Part shown: piece by piece, positions 1-8,852 of the stretch | Layout of the letters: the number at the start of each line of letters is the position of its first letter | Position numbering within the stretch: position 1 is the stretch's first letter | Assembly (NCBI RefSeq): GCF_002155965.1 | Contig: NZ_MUMH01000041.1 | Coordinates: 31,581 to 95,580, forward strand | From: Allokutzneria sp. NRRL B-24872 | GTDB taxonomy: Bacteria; Actinomycetota; Actinomycetes; Mycobacteriales; Pseudonocardiaceae | Direction of reading: 5' to 3' | DNA: 64,000 nt | The notes under the pieces: generated by a model | Databases searched by the model: none | Told to the model about the DNA's origin: nothing | What the model saw: the letters and a program-made list of their open reading frames with translations, nothing else | Translations under genes and position numbers: made by a program

Positions 1-624
1 CCGTCCTTCGCCGCGCCCGACCCGGACCTGGGCGGCGAGCGCTTCATCGAGGTGTACGCACCCGCGCTGATCGCCACCTCGCTGGCGATGCTGGCGCTCA
101 GCTCGCTGCCGACGATCCTGGCTTCCTACCGGGAGAAGGGCGTGCTGCGCAGGCTGGCCACCACGCCGGTGCGGCCCGGTTTCCTGTTGACCGCGCAGGT
201 GGTCACGCACCTGCTGATGGCGCTGCTGTCGGTCGCGCTGCTGCTGGCCATCGGGGCGATCTGGTTCGACCTGGCGCTGCCCGCGAACGCGCTCGGTTTC
301 GTGCTCGCGCTGGTGCTGGCCACGACCGCTGTGTTCGCGATCGGCCTGCTCATCGCCGCGCTCGCCACGTCGGGCCGTTTGGCGTCGGGGATCGGCTCGC
401 TGCTGTTCTTCCCGGTGGCCTTCCTCGCCGGGCTGTGGACGCCTGGCCCGACCATGCCGGAGTTCCTGCGCAACATCGCTTCGTTCAGCCCGCTCGGTGC
501 GGGCAGCCAGGCGATCAAGGCGGCTTGGGCGGGTGGCTGGCCGCAGCCGCTGCACCTGCTGGTGATGGTGGGCTTCACCGCGATCGCGGGGTTCGCGGCG
601 GCGCGCTGGTTCCGCTGGGAGTAA
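1..624 (+). CDS. ABC-2 type transporter permease, C-terminal part
   Basis: The reading frame is open from the first base, so the gene begins upstream of the window; 207 residues are visible. They contain about five hydrophobic membrane segments. The LRRLATTPVRP-type motif near residues 50-60 is the usual coupling-helix stretch of ABC-2 permeases (drug or polysaccharide exporters related to DrrB). The end GFAAARWFRWE, with aromatic and basic residues after the last membrane helix, is typical of the family. The ATPase partner would be expected just upstream. The substrate cannot be told from this fragment. Confidence 0.85.
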   Translation, partial: PSFAAPDPDLGGERFIEVYAPALIATSLAMLALSSLPTILASYREKGVLRRLATTPVRPGFLLTAQVVTHLLMALLSVALLLAIGAIWFDLALPANALGFVLALVLATTAVFAIGLLIAALATSGRLASGIGSLLFFPVAFLAGLWTPGPTMPEFLRNIASFSPLGAGSQAIKAAWAGGWPQPLHLLVMVGFTAIAGFAAARWFRWE

Positions 625-673
625 CACCGGACCGGTCGGAGCGGCGAGCCGGACAGCTGTCTACCTTGATGGC

Positions 674-988
674 ATGTCCGAGCTCGCCGCTCTTTCCGCG
701 CGTCTGCGCGCTTTCGCCGCCGCCAGGAAGTGGGAACCGTTCCACACGCCGAAGAACCTCGCGATGGCGCTGGCCGGGGAGGCGGGTGAGGTGGTCGCCG
801 AGCTCCAGTGGCTCAGCGACGCCGAGATCACCGAAGGCCTCGCCGACGGGCCACTGAAGCAGCGCCTCGCCGACGAGTCCGCCGATGTCTTCCTCTACCT
901 GATGCAGTTGGCGGACGCGAGCGGCATCGACCTGCTGGTCGCCGCGCACGCGAAGATGGACCGCAACGAAGTGCGCTTCCCAGCCTGA
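674..988 (+). CDS. MazG-like nucleotide pyrophosphohydrolase (dCTPase/DCTPP1 type)
   Basis: A 104-residue all-helical protein that matches the small single-domain MazG-like family, which hydrolyses nucleoside triphosphates (often modified dNTPs) to monophosphates and pyrophosphate. It has the family's conserved order: a KWEPFHTPKNLAMAL stretch, then EAGEVVAELQW carrying the first metal-binding acidic residues (about 35-46), then DESADVFLYLMQLAD (about 67-81) with the second acidic pair. The ATG follows the upstream permease by about 50 bases. Its stop codon abuts the stop of the convergent ROK gene with no gap, so there is no room for a dedicated terminator. The exact nucleotide substrate is unknown. 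Confidence 0.85.
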   Translation: MSELAALSARLRAFAAARKWEPFHTPKNLAMALAGEAGEVVAELQWLSDAEITEGLADGPLKQRLADESADVFLYLMQLADASGIDLLVAAHAKMDRNEVRFPA

Positions 989-2155
989 TCAGATCGCACC
1001 GAAGTGGCGGTCGAACACCAGCCGCTGAGCGTTCTCGAGCCCGACCGCGACCGCGCCGGAGAGCACGGCCTCCTCGCCCAGCTCGCCCTCGACGATGCGC
1101 GGCGTCAGCGGCGTGAAGCCCCGCAGCGCGCGGTTGAGGGGGTCGAGCAGCAGATCGCCGTTGCGCCCAACACCGCCGCTGAGCACCACCAGCTCGGGGT
1201 CGATCACCGCGGACACCGACGCCACGCCGTAGGCGAGCCGGACCGCGATCAGCTCGACCGCGCGCAGCGCCTTGCTGTCACCGGCGCGCGCGGCGTCGAA
1301 GACCTCGCGGGCGCTTTCGGGTTCCTCCATGCCGAAGGCGGCGGCCAGCTCGACGACCGAGCGCGCGGCGGAGACGCGTTCGAGCATGCCGCCGGGCGGC
1401 GGGGACAGCTCGCCGGAGAGCAGCGTCGCCTCGTCGAAGTGCCCGTAGGGCAGGTAGCCGATCTCCCCCGCCGCTCCGTTCGCGCCGCGGAAGAGCTTGC
1501 CGTCCACCACGATGCCCATGCCGAGGCCGGTGCCGACGGTGATCAGCACGAAGGAGTTCGCGCCGCGCGCCGCGCCCAGCTGCCGCTCGCCCAGCGCGGC
1601 GAGGTTGGCGTCGTTCTCCACGACCAGGCCCGCGCCGAGTTCGGCTTCGAGCTCGTCGAGCAGGCCCTTGCGCCCCCAGCCCGGCAGGTTCGGCGCGTGC
1701 TGGAGCGCGCGGTTGCCGCGATCGGGCACGCCGGGACTGCCGACGACCTTCGCGACCACGTCGTCCAGGGTGCGGTCGGCGCTCTCCAGGAGCTGTTCGG
1801 CGAGCTTGCGCACGGTGCGCACGAGCGAGCTGGCCGAGCGGCAGCGGTTGCGCTCGTCACTGCTGGCGATCTGCGCGCCGCTGAGGTCGACCACGCTGAG
1901 CCTGATGCGTTCCCGGCCGATGTCGACGGCGAGCACGTGCCCGGCGGTGGGGTCGGCCTCGTAGACGACGGCGGAGCGCCCGGGACCGGCGGAGGTCCGG
2001 CCGACCGCGCGGACGAGTCCGGCCTCCTCCAGCCCGAGCAGGGCCTGGCCGACGGTGGGCTTGGACAGCCCGGTGTCCTTCGCGATCCGCGGCCGGGTGG
2101 CCGAGCCGGTCTGACGCAGCCGCTCCAGCACGGCGCGCTGGTTGAGCGTGCGCAT
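989..2155 (-). CDS. ROK-family transcriptional repressor
   Basis: A 388-residue protein with an N-terminal winged-helix DNA-binding domain (about residues 1-65, recognition helix around LSKPTVGQAL) and a C-terminal ROK sugar-kinase-like domain. The ATP-site remnants are DIGRERIRLSVVDL, ENDANLAALGE and the glycine-rich ITVGTGLGMGIVVDG. The Cys residues of the usual ROK zinc motif (CxCGxxGC) are absent after GANGAAGEIGYLPYG, so it may lack the structural zinc and is unlikely to be a working kinase. The start was placed at the ATG beginning MRTLNQRAVLERL; the frame stays open to 2326, but the extra residues do not look like protein. It is divergent from the APC permease, which it may control; the effector is probably a sugar. 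Confidence 0.85.
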   Translation of the reverse strand: MRTLNQRAVLERLRQTGSATRPRIAKDTGLSKPTVGQALLGLEEAGLVRAVGRTSAGPGRSAVVYEADPTAGHVLAVDIGRERIRLSVVDLSGAQIASSDERNRCRSASSLVRTVRKLAEQLLESADRTLDDVVAKVVGSPGVPDRGNRALQHAPNLPGWGRKGLLDELEAELGAGLVVENDANLAALGERQLGAARGANSFVLITVGTGLGMGIVVDGKLFRGANGAAGEIGYLPYGHFDEATLLSGELSPPPGGMLERVSAARSVVELAAAFGMEEPESAREVFDAARAGDSKALRAVELIAVRLAYGVASVSAVIDPELVVLSGGVGRNGDLLLDPLNRALRGFTPLTPRIVEGELGEEAVLSGAVAVGLENAQRLVFDRHFGAI

Positions 2156-2307
2156 GCTCGACGGGGTGCCGAGGGGTGGGGTCAAGGCGACCTGCTCTTT
2201 CGTCCGAGAACCACGGGAGTCTATGCAGCGCACCGCACGAGCGGAGGATTCCCTTCCCCCACAGCCTATGTTAAGAAGTCTTCCAAAATAGGCCCAGGAG
2301 GTTCGTC
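2156..2307. promoter_or_regulatory. Divergent promoter region, ROK repressor / APC permease
   Basis: The 150 bases between the two divergent genes must hold both promoters. A less GC-rich stretch around 2267-2290 contains the weak dyad AAGA-AG-TCTT, a possible repressor site. A clear Shine-Dalgarno AGGAGG at 2296-2301 stands six bases before the GTG of the permease. No well-formed -35/-10 pair was recognised. Confidence 0.35.
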
Positions 2308-3750
2308 GTGGCAGGTGTCTCCCCACCGTCCTCCGGTTCTCCGGAGCCGGGGTTCGAGCGCAGGATCGGGCTCCTCCAGGCCACCGGGATCAACATGACG
2401 CAGATGTGCGGGATCGGCCCGTTCATCACGATCCCGGGCATGATCGCCGCGATGAACGGGCCGCAGGCCATGTTCGGCTGGCTGATCGGCGCGGTGATCG
2501 TGCTGGCCGACGGCCTGGTCTGGGCGGAGCTGGGCGCGGCCATGCCGGGAGCCGGCGGCACCTACCTCTACCTGCGCGAGGCGTTCCAGTACCGGACCGG
2601 GCGGTTGATGCCGTTCCTGTTCACCTGGACGGCGATGCTGTTCATCCCGTTGATCATGTCGACGGGCGTGATCGGCCTCGTCACGTATTTGGGGTACCTG
2701 GTGCCCGGTCTCGTGGACGCGGACGGGGCGACGACGTTCACCGGGCACGCGGTCGGGATCGGCGTGGTCGCGCTGGTCGTGCTGCTGCTCTACCGCAGGA
2801 TCGGCGAGATCACCCGGCTCACCACGGGCCTGTTCGGCGTGATGCTGGTGTCGGTCTTCGCGGTGATCATCGCGGCGTACTCGAACTGGCACTCGGAGCT
2901 GGCGTTCACCTTCACCCCGGGCGCGTTCTCGCTGGACGGCGGCTCGTTCTGGCTCGGCCTCGGCGCGGGCCTGATGATCGCCATCTACGACTACCTCGGC
3001 TACAACACCAGCGCCTACCTCGGCGCGGAGATCCGCGATCCGGGCAGGAACATCCCGCGCTCCATCGTGCTGTCGATCCTCGGGATCATGGCGCTGTACT
3101 TCGTGCTCCAGGTCGGCATCCTCGGTGTGCTGCCGTGGGAGGAGGCCGCCAAGCCCGGCCCGATCGCGTCCACCGTCGTCGAGCACAACTGGGGCACCAC
3201 CGCCGCGCAGATCCTCACCGCGCTCGTCGTGGTGACCGCGTTCGCGTCGGTCTTCGCCGGGCTGCTCGGCGGGTCCCGGGTGCCGTACAACGCGGCCAAG
3301 GACGGCGTGTTCCTGTCCTGGTTCGGCAAGCTGCACCCCCGCCTGCACTTCCCGCACACCGGCCTGCTGGCGATGGGCGTGGTGACCGCGATCGGCTCGC
3401 TGCTGGACCTGGCCACCGTGATCGCGATGCTGACCGCGGTGTTCGTGCTCGTGCAGTCGATCGCCCAGGTGCTCGCGCTGGTCGTGCTGCGCAAGCGGCA
3501 ACCGGACCTGGCGCGGCCGTACCGCCAGTGGCTCTACCCGGTCCCGTGCGTCGTCGCGCTGCTGGGCTGGGGCTTCGTGTACGTCCACTCCGGACAGCAG
3601 GAGATCCCCGGGACCGGGATCAACCAGTTCATGCTGTCCCTCGGATGGGTGGGGCTCGGCGTGGTCGCGTTCCTCGTCTGGGCACGTCGCGAGCGGTCGT
3701 GGCCCTTCGGTCCCAAGGAGATCCGCGAGGAGTTCCTGAGCAAGCCGTGA
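2308..3750 (+). CDS. APC-superfamily amino acid permease
   Basis: A 480-residue integral membrane protein with about 12 hydrophobic segments. The first helix carries GINMTQMCGIGPFITIPGM, the APC signature in which the unwound part of TM1 binds the substrate's alpha-amino and carboxyl groups. The PGAGGTYLYLREAF stretch in TM2/loop 2 is also typical of the family. It probably works as a proton-coupled importer of an amino acid or amine. The GTG start has an AGGAGG ribosome site six bases upstream. The sensor kinase begins two bases after the stop, so the genes are probably co-transcribed and the kinase may respond to conditions linked to uptake. Substrate not determined. Confidence 0.88.
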   Translation: MAGVSPPSSGSPEPGFERRIGLLQATGINMTQMCGIGPFITIPGMIAAMNGPQAMFGWLIGAVIVLADGLVWAELGAAMPGAGGTYLYLREAFQYRTGRLMPFLFTWTAMLFIPLIMSTGVIGLVTYLGYLVPGLVDADGATTFTGHAVGIGVVALVVLLLYRRIGEITRLTTGLFGVMLVSVFAVIIAAYSNWHSELAFTFTPGAFSLDGGSFWLGLGAGLMIAIYDYLGYNTSAYLGAEIRDPGRNIPRSIVLSILGIMALYFVLQVGILGVLPWEEAAKPGPIASTVVEHNWGTTAAQILTALVVVTAFASVFAGLLGGSRVPYNAAKDGVFLSWFGKLHPRLHFPHTGLLAMGVVTAIGSLLDLATVIAMLTAVFVLVQSIAQVLALVVLRKRQPDLARPYRQWLYPVPCVVALLGWGFVYVHSGQQEIPGTGINQFMLSLGWVGLGVVAFLVWARRERSWPFGPKEIREEFLSKP

Positions 3751-3752
3751 CT

Positions 3753-6071
3753 ATGTCCCGCCCGGTTCGGGACACCTGCTCCCGTGACCGGGCGGGGCTT
3801 CACCGGCACACTGAGCGGGTGGTGGGCAGCGCGTTCTGGTCGGGGTTCCCTCGCAGGGCCGCGCCGCTCGCGACGGCGTCCTTGGTGCTGCTCGTGCTCA
3901 GCGTGCTCTGCTTCTGGACCCGCGCCGCCGCACCGTCGGACGGCACGATCGTCAACGTCGGCGACATGGCCTTCGCTGACGGCGAGGTCGTCGTCCGGCA
4001 GGTCGCCCCGGGCAGTCCACTGCGCGTGGGCGACGAGGTCGTCTCTGTCGGCGGACGCGTGCTCACCGACCAGATCGGTCCCGGCGCCATCCCCGCTGAG
4101 GTGGGCGATCGGCTGACCTACGTCGTGCTGCGCGACGGAGCGCTGGTGCCGGTCGAAGTCGTGCTCAAGCCCTACCCGGTGCTGTCCGCGCTGGCGAACC
4201 AGTGGCCGATGGTGCTGCTGATCTCGATCATCGTCAGCGTCGCGCTGTTCATCTTCGCCAACCGGCCGCGCGATCCGGCGGCCCGTGCGTCGCTGATGAT
4301 CGCGATGACCTCGTTGTTCTGCACGTCGGGCAGCGGCTACTTCAAGTTGGAGGCACTGGACCTCGTCTCGGGTGTCCAGTTCTGGCGCTGGTACCTCGCG
4401 CAGGTCGGGTTCGCGCTGCTGTGGGGCTCGATACTGCATTTCGCGCTGTCCTTCCCGACTGCGCTGAACTCGCGGCACCGCAAGCTCTGGGTGGCGTTGT
4501 CCTACCTGGGCCCCGCGCTGCTCTACGTGGTCGATGTGCTGCCGCGGCTGCCGTGGGCCACGACCGCGCTCGCGCGCTGGGAACTCGTCGGAGCCCCTGT
4601 GCGCCTTCTCGTCTTCGTCTACCCCGCGCTCGTTTTCGTGATGCTGGTGTACCGGTACCGCACGTGCGAGGACACGCTCGCGCAGCAACGGTTGCGCTGG
4701 CTCGCGGCAACGCTCGGTGGAGCGTCCCTGCTCTACCTGTTGTTCTGGGTGGCACCGGAGATGCTGTGGGGCGTACTGCCGCTGGCGCGCGAGTTCTACC
4801 CCGTTGTCTTCATGCCAGCACCGTTGGCGCTCGCGGCGGCCGTGTTGCGCTATCACGCGCTCAACATCGAAGTGGTCGTCAGCCGCTCGTTGGCCTACGC
4901 GTTGCTGTCCGCGTGCGTAGGCGTCGGCTACGCGGTCATTGTCAGCATTCTGTCCACGACGCTGCCACGGCTGAACAGCTTGTGGCAGCAGGCAATTGCC
5001 GCAGGTGTGGCTGCGGCGCTGACTTTGCCGCTGCGCGACCGTGTGCACGCGGTCATCAACCAGCGCCTGTTTGGCGCACGCCAGGACCCGTACCGCGTGG
5101 TCTCCGTGCTCTCCGACCGTCTTCAAGGCACGAAAACACCTCAGGAGACCGTGCAGGCCGTCGTCGAGACGGTTGGGCAGGCTCTGCGTCTTCCGTACGC
5201 GGCGATCGAACTGCGCCGCGGTGACAACTTCGAGCAGGTGGCGGTCTTTGGTACACCGGTGGGCCTGTTGACGCGTCTTCCCTTGAGTTACCAAGGAGAA
5301 GTGCTCGGTGACCTGGTGGTGGCGGGAGGCCCGCGCGAACGGTTCAACCGCAAGGACCGGGCTGTGCTCGCGGACATCGCGCGGCACGCCGGGGCGATCG
5401 TGCACACCGCGCGGCTGACCACGGACCTCGCGCGCAGCCGCGCGGAGATCGTGCAGGCGCGTGAAGAGGAACGACGGCGGCTGCTGCACGACCTGCACGA
5501 CGGAGTCGGCCCCACGCTCGCGGCGGCGACGCTCGGCCTCCAGGCGTCGCGGCGCCTGCTGACCACGAATCCGCCCGCGGCCAAGGACATGCTGCACAGG
5601 CTCGAAGACGACCTGCAGAACGCGATCGGTGAGATCCGCCGCGTCGCCAACGAGCTGCGCCCGCCGGTGTTGGACCAGCTGGGCCTGGTGACGGCCGTGC
5701 GCGAGCACGCGAACACGATCGCCGGACGGCTCGGGCCGTTGAGCGTGGAGATGGACCTGCCGGAGGAGCTGCCCGCGCTGCCCGCCGCCGTGGAGGTCGC
5801 GGCCTACCGGATCGTGTGCGAGGCGCTGACGAACGTCGCGCGGCACTCGAAGGCGAAGCGCTGCGCGGTGCGGCTCGGGTTGGACGGCGGGCTCACGCTG
5901 GAGATCTCCGACGACGGGGTCGGACTGCCCACCCGGTACCGGGACGGCGTGGGACTGCACTCGATGCGCGAACGCGCTGTCGAGCTCGGGGGAAGTTGCA
6001 CCGTGGAGTCGGCGGCCGGGCACGGAACCCGCGTGCTCGCCCGCTTGCCGTTGCCAGAAAGGGGACACTGA
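3753..6071 (+). CDS. Membrane sensor histidine kinase with PDZ-like and GAF-like domains
   Basis: A 772-residue NarL-class sensor kinase. After a first membrane helix (about 38-55) comes a PDZ-like extracytoplasmic module (about 68-135) with VVRQVAPGSPLRVGDEVVSVGG. Then follow a block of about seven membrane segments (to about 430), a GAF-like region (about 450-545), the HisKA_3 dimerisation domain with LHDLHDGVGPTL (phospho-acceptor predicted at His582), and an HATPase domain with EALTNVARHS and SDDGVGLP. The ATG lies two bases after the permease stop without an obvious ribosome site; tandem GTG codons at 3819 and 3822 are alternative starts. The cognate regulator follows directly. Confidence 0.88.
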   Translation: MSRPVRDTCSRDRAGLHRHTERVVGSAFWSGFPRRAAPLATASLVLLVLSVLCFWTRAAAPSDGTIVNVGDMAFADGEVVVRQVAPGSPLRVGDEVVSVGGRVLTDQIGPGAIPAEVGDRLTYVVLRDGALVPVEVVLKPYPVLSALANQWPMVLLISIIVSVALFIFANRPRDPAARASLMIAMTSLFCTSGSGYFKLEALDLVSGVQFWRWYLAQVGFALLWGSILHFALSFPTALNSRHRKLWVALSYLGPALLYVVDVLPRLPWATTALARWELVGAPVRLLVFVYPALVFVMLVYRYRTCEDTLAQQRLRWLAATLGGASLLYLLFWVAPEMLWGVLPLAREFYPVVFMPAPLALAAAVLRYHALNIEVVVSRSLAYALLSACVGVGYAVIVSILSTTLPRLNSLWQQAIAAGVAAALTLPLRDRVHAVINQRLFGARQDPYRVVSVLSDRLQGTKTPQETVQAVVETVGQALRLPYAAIELRRGDNFEQVAVFGTPVGLLTRLPLSYQGEVLGDLVVAGGPRERFNRKDRAVLADIARHAGAIVHTARLTTDLARSRAEIVQAREEERRRLLHDLHDGVGPTLAAATLGLQASRRLLTTNPPAAKDMLHRLEDDLQNAIGEIRRVANELRPPVLDQLGLVTAVREHANTIAGRLGPLSVEMDLPEELPALPAAVEVAAYRIVCEALTNVARHSKAKRCAVRLGLDGGLTLEISDDGVGLPTRYRDGVGLHSMRERAVELGGSCTVESAAGHGTRVLARLPLPERGH

Positions 6072-6073
6072 GG

Positions 6074-6712
6074 GTGGAGCAGATGCGCATCCTGGTTGTC
6101 GATGACCATCCGCTGTTCCGATACGGGCTCTGCGCGATGCTGTCGACAGTTCCGGAGATCGAGGTCGTCGGCGAGGCCGCGACGGGCACGGCCGCGGTGT
6201 CGCTGGCCGCGTCGCTGCAACCGGACGTGGTGGTGATGGACCTGAACATGCCCGACTTCAACGGCGTCGAGGCGAGCAGGCGGATCACCCACACCAGCCC
6301 GCACATCGGGGTGCTGGTGCTGACGATGTTCGACGACGACCAGTCGGTGTTCGCCGCGATGCGCGCGGGCGCCCGCGGCTACCTGCTCAAGGGCGCGGGC
6401 GAGGACGAGATCGTCAGGGCGATCCGCGCGGTCGGGCAGGGCGAGGCGATCTTCGGGCCCGCCGTCGCGACCCGGCTGCTCGGGTTCTTCGGCAGCACCC
6501 CGGCCCAGCCGGTTGAGGCGTTCCCGGAGCTGACCTCGCGGGAACGGGAGGTGCTGTCGCTGATCGCGCAGGGCGAGAGCAACCCGGCGATCGCCAGGCA
6601 CCTGGTGATCAGCCCGAAGACGGTGCGCAACCACGTGTCCAACATCTTCAGCAAGTTGCACGTCGCCGACCGGACGCAGGCGATCATGCGCGCCAGGGAA
6701 GCCGGGCTGTAG
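6074..6712 (+). CDS. NarL/FixJ-family response regulator
   Basis: A 212-residue regulator. The receiver domain starts with ILVVDDHPLFRYGL (acidic pair) and carries the phospho-acceptor Asp in VVMDLNMPDFNG, then the conserved Thr in LVLTMFDDD and the Lys in YLLKGAGEDE. A LuxR-type HTH follows, with LTSREREVLSLIAQG and SPKTVRNHVSNIFSKL. The GTG at 6074 has an AGGGGA ribosome site at suitable distance; the ATG at 6083 is an alternative. It lies immediately after the PDZ sensor kinase, its obvious partner. Targets are unknown; the adjacent permease or the next operon are the simplest candidates. Confidence 0.92.
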   Translation: MEQMRILVVDDHPLFRYGLCAMLSTVPEIEVVGEAATGTAAVSLAASLQPDVVVMDLNMPDFNGVEASRRITHTSPHIGVLVLTMFDDDQSVFAAMRAGARGYLLKGAGEDEIVRAIRAVGQGEAIFGPAVATRLLGFFGSTPAQPVEAFPELTSREREVLSLIAQGESNPAIARHLVISPKTVRNHVSNIFSKLHVADRTQAIMRAREAGL

Positions 6713-6816
6713 CCCGTTCAGGCAAAGACGGGACTCCCGGTCCCATGTGCCCGGGACATCCCCCCGGCCACTGTAGACATCGCGAACCAAGGCAGGGTCG
6801 ATCTAGGGGGATCGAA

Positions 6817-7452
6817 GTGGGCACCTTGATGACCGAACGGCTATCGCTGCTCCTGCACGCGACGGACGGCATCTCCCGCGCGGGTGTGGCCGCCGCGCTG
6901 GGTCAACGAGAGGAAATCCGGTTCGTCAGCGTCGAACAGGCGCGGCCGGACGCGGTGGCGATGGTCGTCACCGACCGCACTGACGCCCGCAGCTCGCAGG
7001 TGCTGCGGGAACTGAGGTACCGGGGGTTCACCAAGCTGGTGCTGGTGGCGTCGGAGTTCGAGGACGCCGAACTGCTCACCGCCGTCGAGATCGGGGTCTG
7101 CGGGGTACTCCGAAGGGCGGAAGCGACTCCGGAAGCGTTGCTGCGCCTGGTGATGGCGGCGGCGAGCGGGGACAGCACCCTCCCGCCGGAGCTGCTGGGC
7201 AAGCTCATCCAGCGGGTGTCGCGCCTGCACCGGCCGGGGTCCGGGCGGGGCGGGGCGATGACCGGCATGACGCCGAGGGAGACCGAGGTCCTGCGCATGG
7301 TGGCCGACGGGCTGGACACGCGGGAGATCTCGGAGCGGCTGAACTACTCGCAGCGGACGGTGAAGAGCATCCTGCACGACATCATCAGCCGCTTCCAGCT
7401 GCGCAACCGCCCGCACGCGGTGGCGTTCGCGTTGCGGGAAGGGCTGATTTGA
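6817..7452 (+). CDS. Atypical LuxR-type regulator with receiver-like N-domain
   Basis: A 211-residue protein ending in a clear LuxR-type HTH (MTPRETEVLRMVADGLDT and YSQRTVKSILHDI). The N-terminal half has receiver-like size and alternation (VRELRYRGF, LVLVASEFED, GVCGVLRR), but the DD pair and the phospho-acceptor block are missing, so control by phosphorylation is unlikely. The GTG at 6817 is supported by AGGGGG at 6805-6810. The gene is separated by about 100 bases from the upstream two-component pair and joined by one base to the next gene, suggesting a separate two-gene operon. Related stand-alone LuxR-type regulators occur next to contractile injection-system loci in actinomycetes, which fits the neighbour described next. 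Confidence 0.8.
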   Translation: MGTLMTERLSLLLHATDGISRAGVAAALGQREEIRFVSVEQARPDAVAMVVTDRTDARSSQVLRELRYRGFTKLVLVASEFEDAELLTAVEIGVCGVLRRAEATPEALLRLVMAAASGDSTLPPELLGKLIQRVSRLHRPGSGRGGAMTGMTPRETEVLRMVADGLDTREISERLNYSQRTVKSILHDIISRFQLRNRPHAVAFALREGLI

Positions 7453-7453
7453 G

Positions 7454-7810
7454 GTGATCGTGGAAGCGGGCGAGGCGCTCCGCGCGGCGCTGCTGGAGAA
7501 CCTGCCGCGCGGAACCCTCGTGCGCTTCGACCCGCCGACCCCGAGCTGGCTGGCCGAACCGCGCCCGAGGCCGACCGTGCACCTGTTCCTGTTCGAGATC
7601 CACGCTGACGAGGAGCTGCGCTACCTGGTCACCGCGCGGGCCGAGGACGTCGAGCGGGAGCACGAGCTGCTGGACCGCACGCTCATCGCGCTGAAGTCCG
7701 TGACCGAACCCGTTGTGCGCCTTGCTGATCCCGGTGGGGGCCAGCTGTGGAGCGCGCTCGGGATGCCCGCGCGGGCCGCCTTCGTGATCGCGGTCGGTTC
7801 ACCAGGCTAG
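7454..7810 (+). CDS. Short DUF4255/Pvc16 N-terminal-like protein
   Basis: A 118-residue protein starting at a GTG one base after the preceding stop. It resembles the N-terminal domain of Pvc16/Afp16-type proteins (DUF4255), the tube- or sheath-terminating cap of contractile injection systems. The points of resemblance are an opening helix (IVEAGEALRAALLENL), a strand RPTVHLFLFEIHADEELR equivalent to the family's LNLFLYxVxxNxxLRN, and YLVTARAEDVEREHELLDRTLIAL equivalent to YLLTAYGxxDxxAHxLLGxAMxxL. It is shorter than usual, and no sheath, tube, baseplate or AAA gene is nearby. The assignment is by pattern only and could be wrong. Its last 12 bases overlap the convergent CDF exporter gene. Confidence 0.55.
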   Translation: MIVEAGEALRAALLENLPRGTLVRFDPPTPSWLAEPRPRPTVHLFLFEIHADEELRYLVTARAEDVEREHELLDRTLIALKSVTEPVVRLADPGGGQLWSALGMPARAAFVIAVGSPG

Positions 7811-8722
7811 TTCGCGGCACGGGGTGGCGCAGTCGGCCGGTTCGACCTGCAGCGTCGCGTGCTCGATGTGGTACTTCTCGGCCAGGGACCGTTGTGCGGC
7901 AAGGAGAACCTCGGTGTGCTCGATCCCGGGCTCGGTGATCAGGTGCGCCGAGGCCACCTCCATGCCCGAGGTCAGCGTCCACACGTGCAGGTCGTGCACC
8001 TCGATCACGCCGCCGAGGGTGAGCAGGTCCTCGCGCACCGAGGCCACGTCCACCCGCTCCGGCGCGTGCTGGAACAGGATGCGCAGCGCGTTGCGGCCGA
8101 GCACGTAGGCCCTCGGCAGGACGAACAGGCCGATCGCGACGCCGATCAGCGGGTCCGCGTAGCGCCAGCCGAAGAACATCGTGATGAGCCCGCTGACCAG
8201 CACGCCGACCGAGCCGATCATGTCGGCCATGACTTCGAGGTAGGCGCCCCGGACGTTGATGCTCTCCTTCGCGCCCGCCTGGAGCAGGAAGAAGGCGATC
8301 ACGTTGGCGATCAGCCCGACCAGCGCCACCAGTGTGACCGGCAGCCCCGGCACCTCCGGCGGCGCGTCCAGCCGGTTGACCGCCTCGATCAGCACGCCGA
8401 TCGCCACGCCGAAGAGCAGCAGCGTGTTCGCCAGCGCCGCCAGGACCTCCGCGCGGTACATGCCGAACGTGCGGCCCTTGTCCCCCTTGGCCTTGCGCGC
8501 CAGCAGGATCGCGACGACGGCGAGGGTGATCCCCAGGACGTCGGTGAACACGTGCGCGGAGTCCGAAAGCAGGGCGAGCGATGAGGTGCTCAACCCCACC
8601 ACGACCTGCATGACCAGCGTGAACGCCCCGAGCCCCACCGCCGCGTAGAGCCGGTTCAGGTGCTTGGCCGACGCGCTCTCCGGGTTGTTCGCCGCGATGC
8701 CGTGCCCATGTCCGTGTCCCAT
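7799..8722 (-). CDS. Cation diffusion facilitator (zinc/cobalt-type efflux)
   Basis: A 307-residue CDF protein with six predicted membrane helices and a cytoplasmic C-terminal domain. The N-terminus MGHGHGHG is a His-rich metal-collecting tail. LLSDSAHVFTDVLG in TM2 and the matching AYLEVMADMIGSVG in TM5 supply the His/Asp ligands of the transport site; HDLHVWTLTSGMEVASAHL is typical of the CzcD/ZitB cytoplasmic domain. It exports divalent metal, most likely Zn, in exchange for protons. The ATG was chosen because MGHGHGHG begins there and a GGGGG ribosome site lies just upstream. Expression is probably metal-controlled, but no box was recognised. Confidence 0.92.
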   Translation of the reverse strand: MGHGHGHGIAANNPESASAKHLNRLYAAVGLGAFTLVMQVVVGLSTSSLALLSDSAHVFTDVLGITLAVVAILLARKAKGDKGRTFGMYRAEVLAALANTLLLFGVAIGVLIEAVNRLDAPPEVPGLPVTLVALVGLIANVIAFFLLQAGAKESINVRGAYLEVMADMIGSVGVLVSGLITMFFGWRYADPLIGVAIGLFVLPRAYVLGRNALRILFQHAPERVDVASVREDLLTLGGVIEVHDLHVWTLTSGMEVASAHLITEPGIEHTEVLLAAQRSLAEKYHIEHATLQVEPADCATPCRELAW

Positions 8723-8852
8723 CGGACCCCCTCTCACCACGAACATATAGCGAGATGCGCATACGAGCAATCGTGCCCTGGACCACACCCGGGGTACCCG
8801 CGCGAACCCGGTCGACCCATGCGCTAAGCTTCAGCAGTCGCAAGCGCGATGG

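Noticed and set aside
1004..2398. Long rightward frame opposite the ROK gene
   Set aside because: It is the GC-biased antisense of a clearly recognised ROK protein, with no protein-like pattern of its own.
3534..6068. 844-residue leftward frame opposite the PDZ sensor kinase
   Set aside because: His/Arg/Gln-rich shadow typical of antisense frames in high-GC DNA; the plus strand has the real domains.
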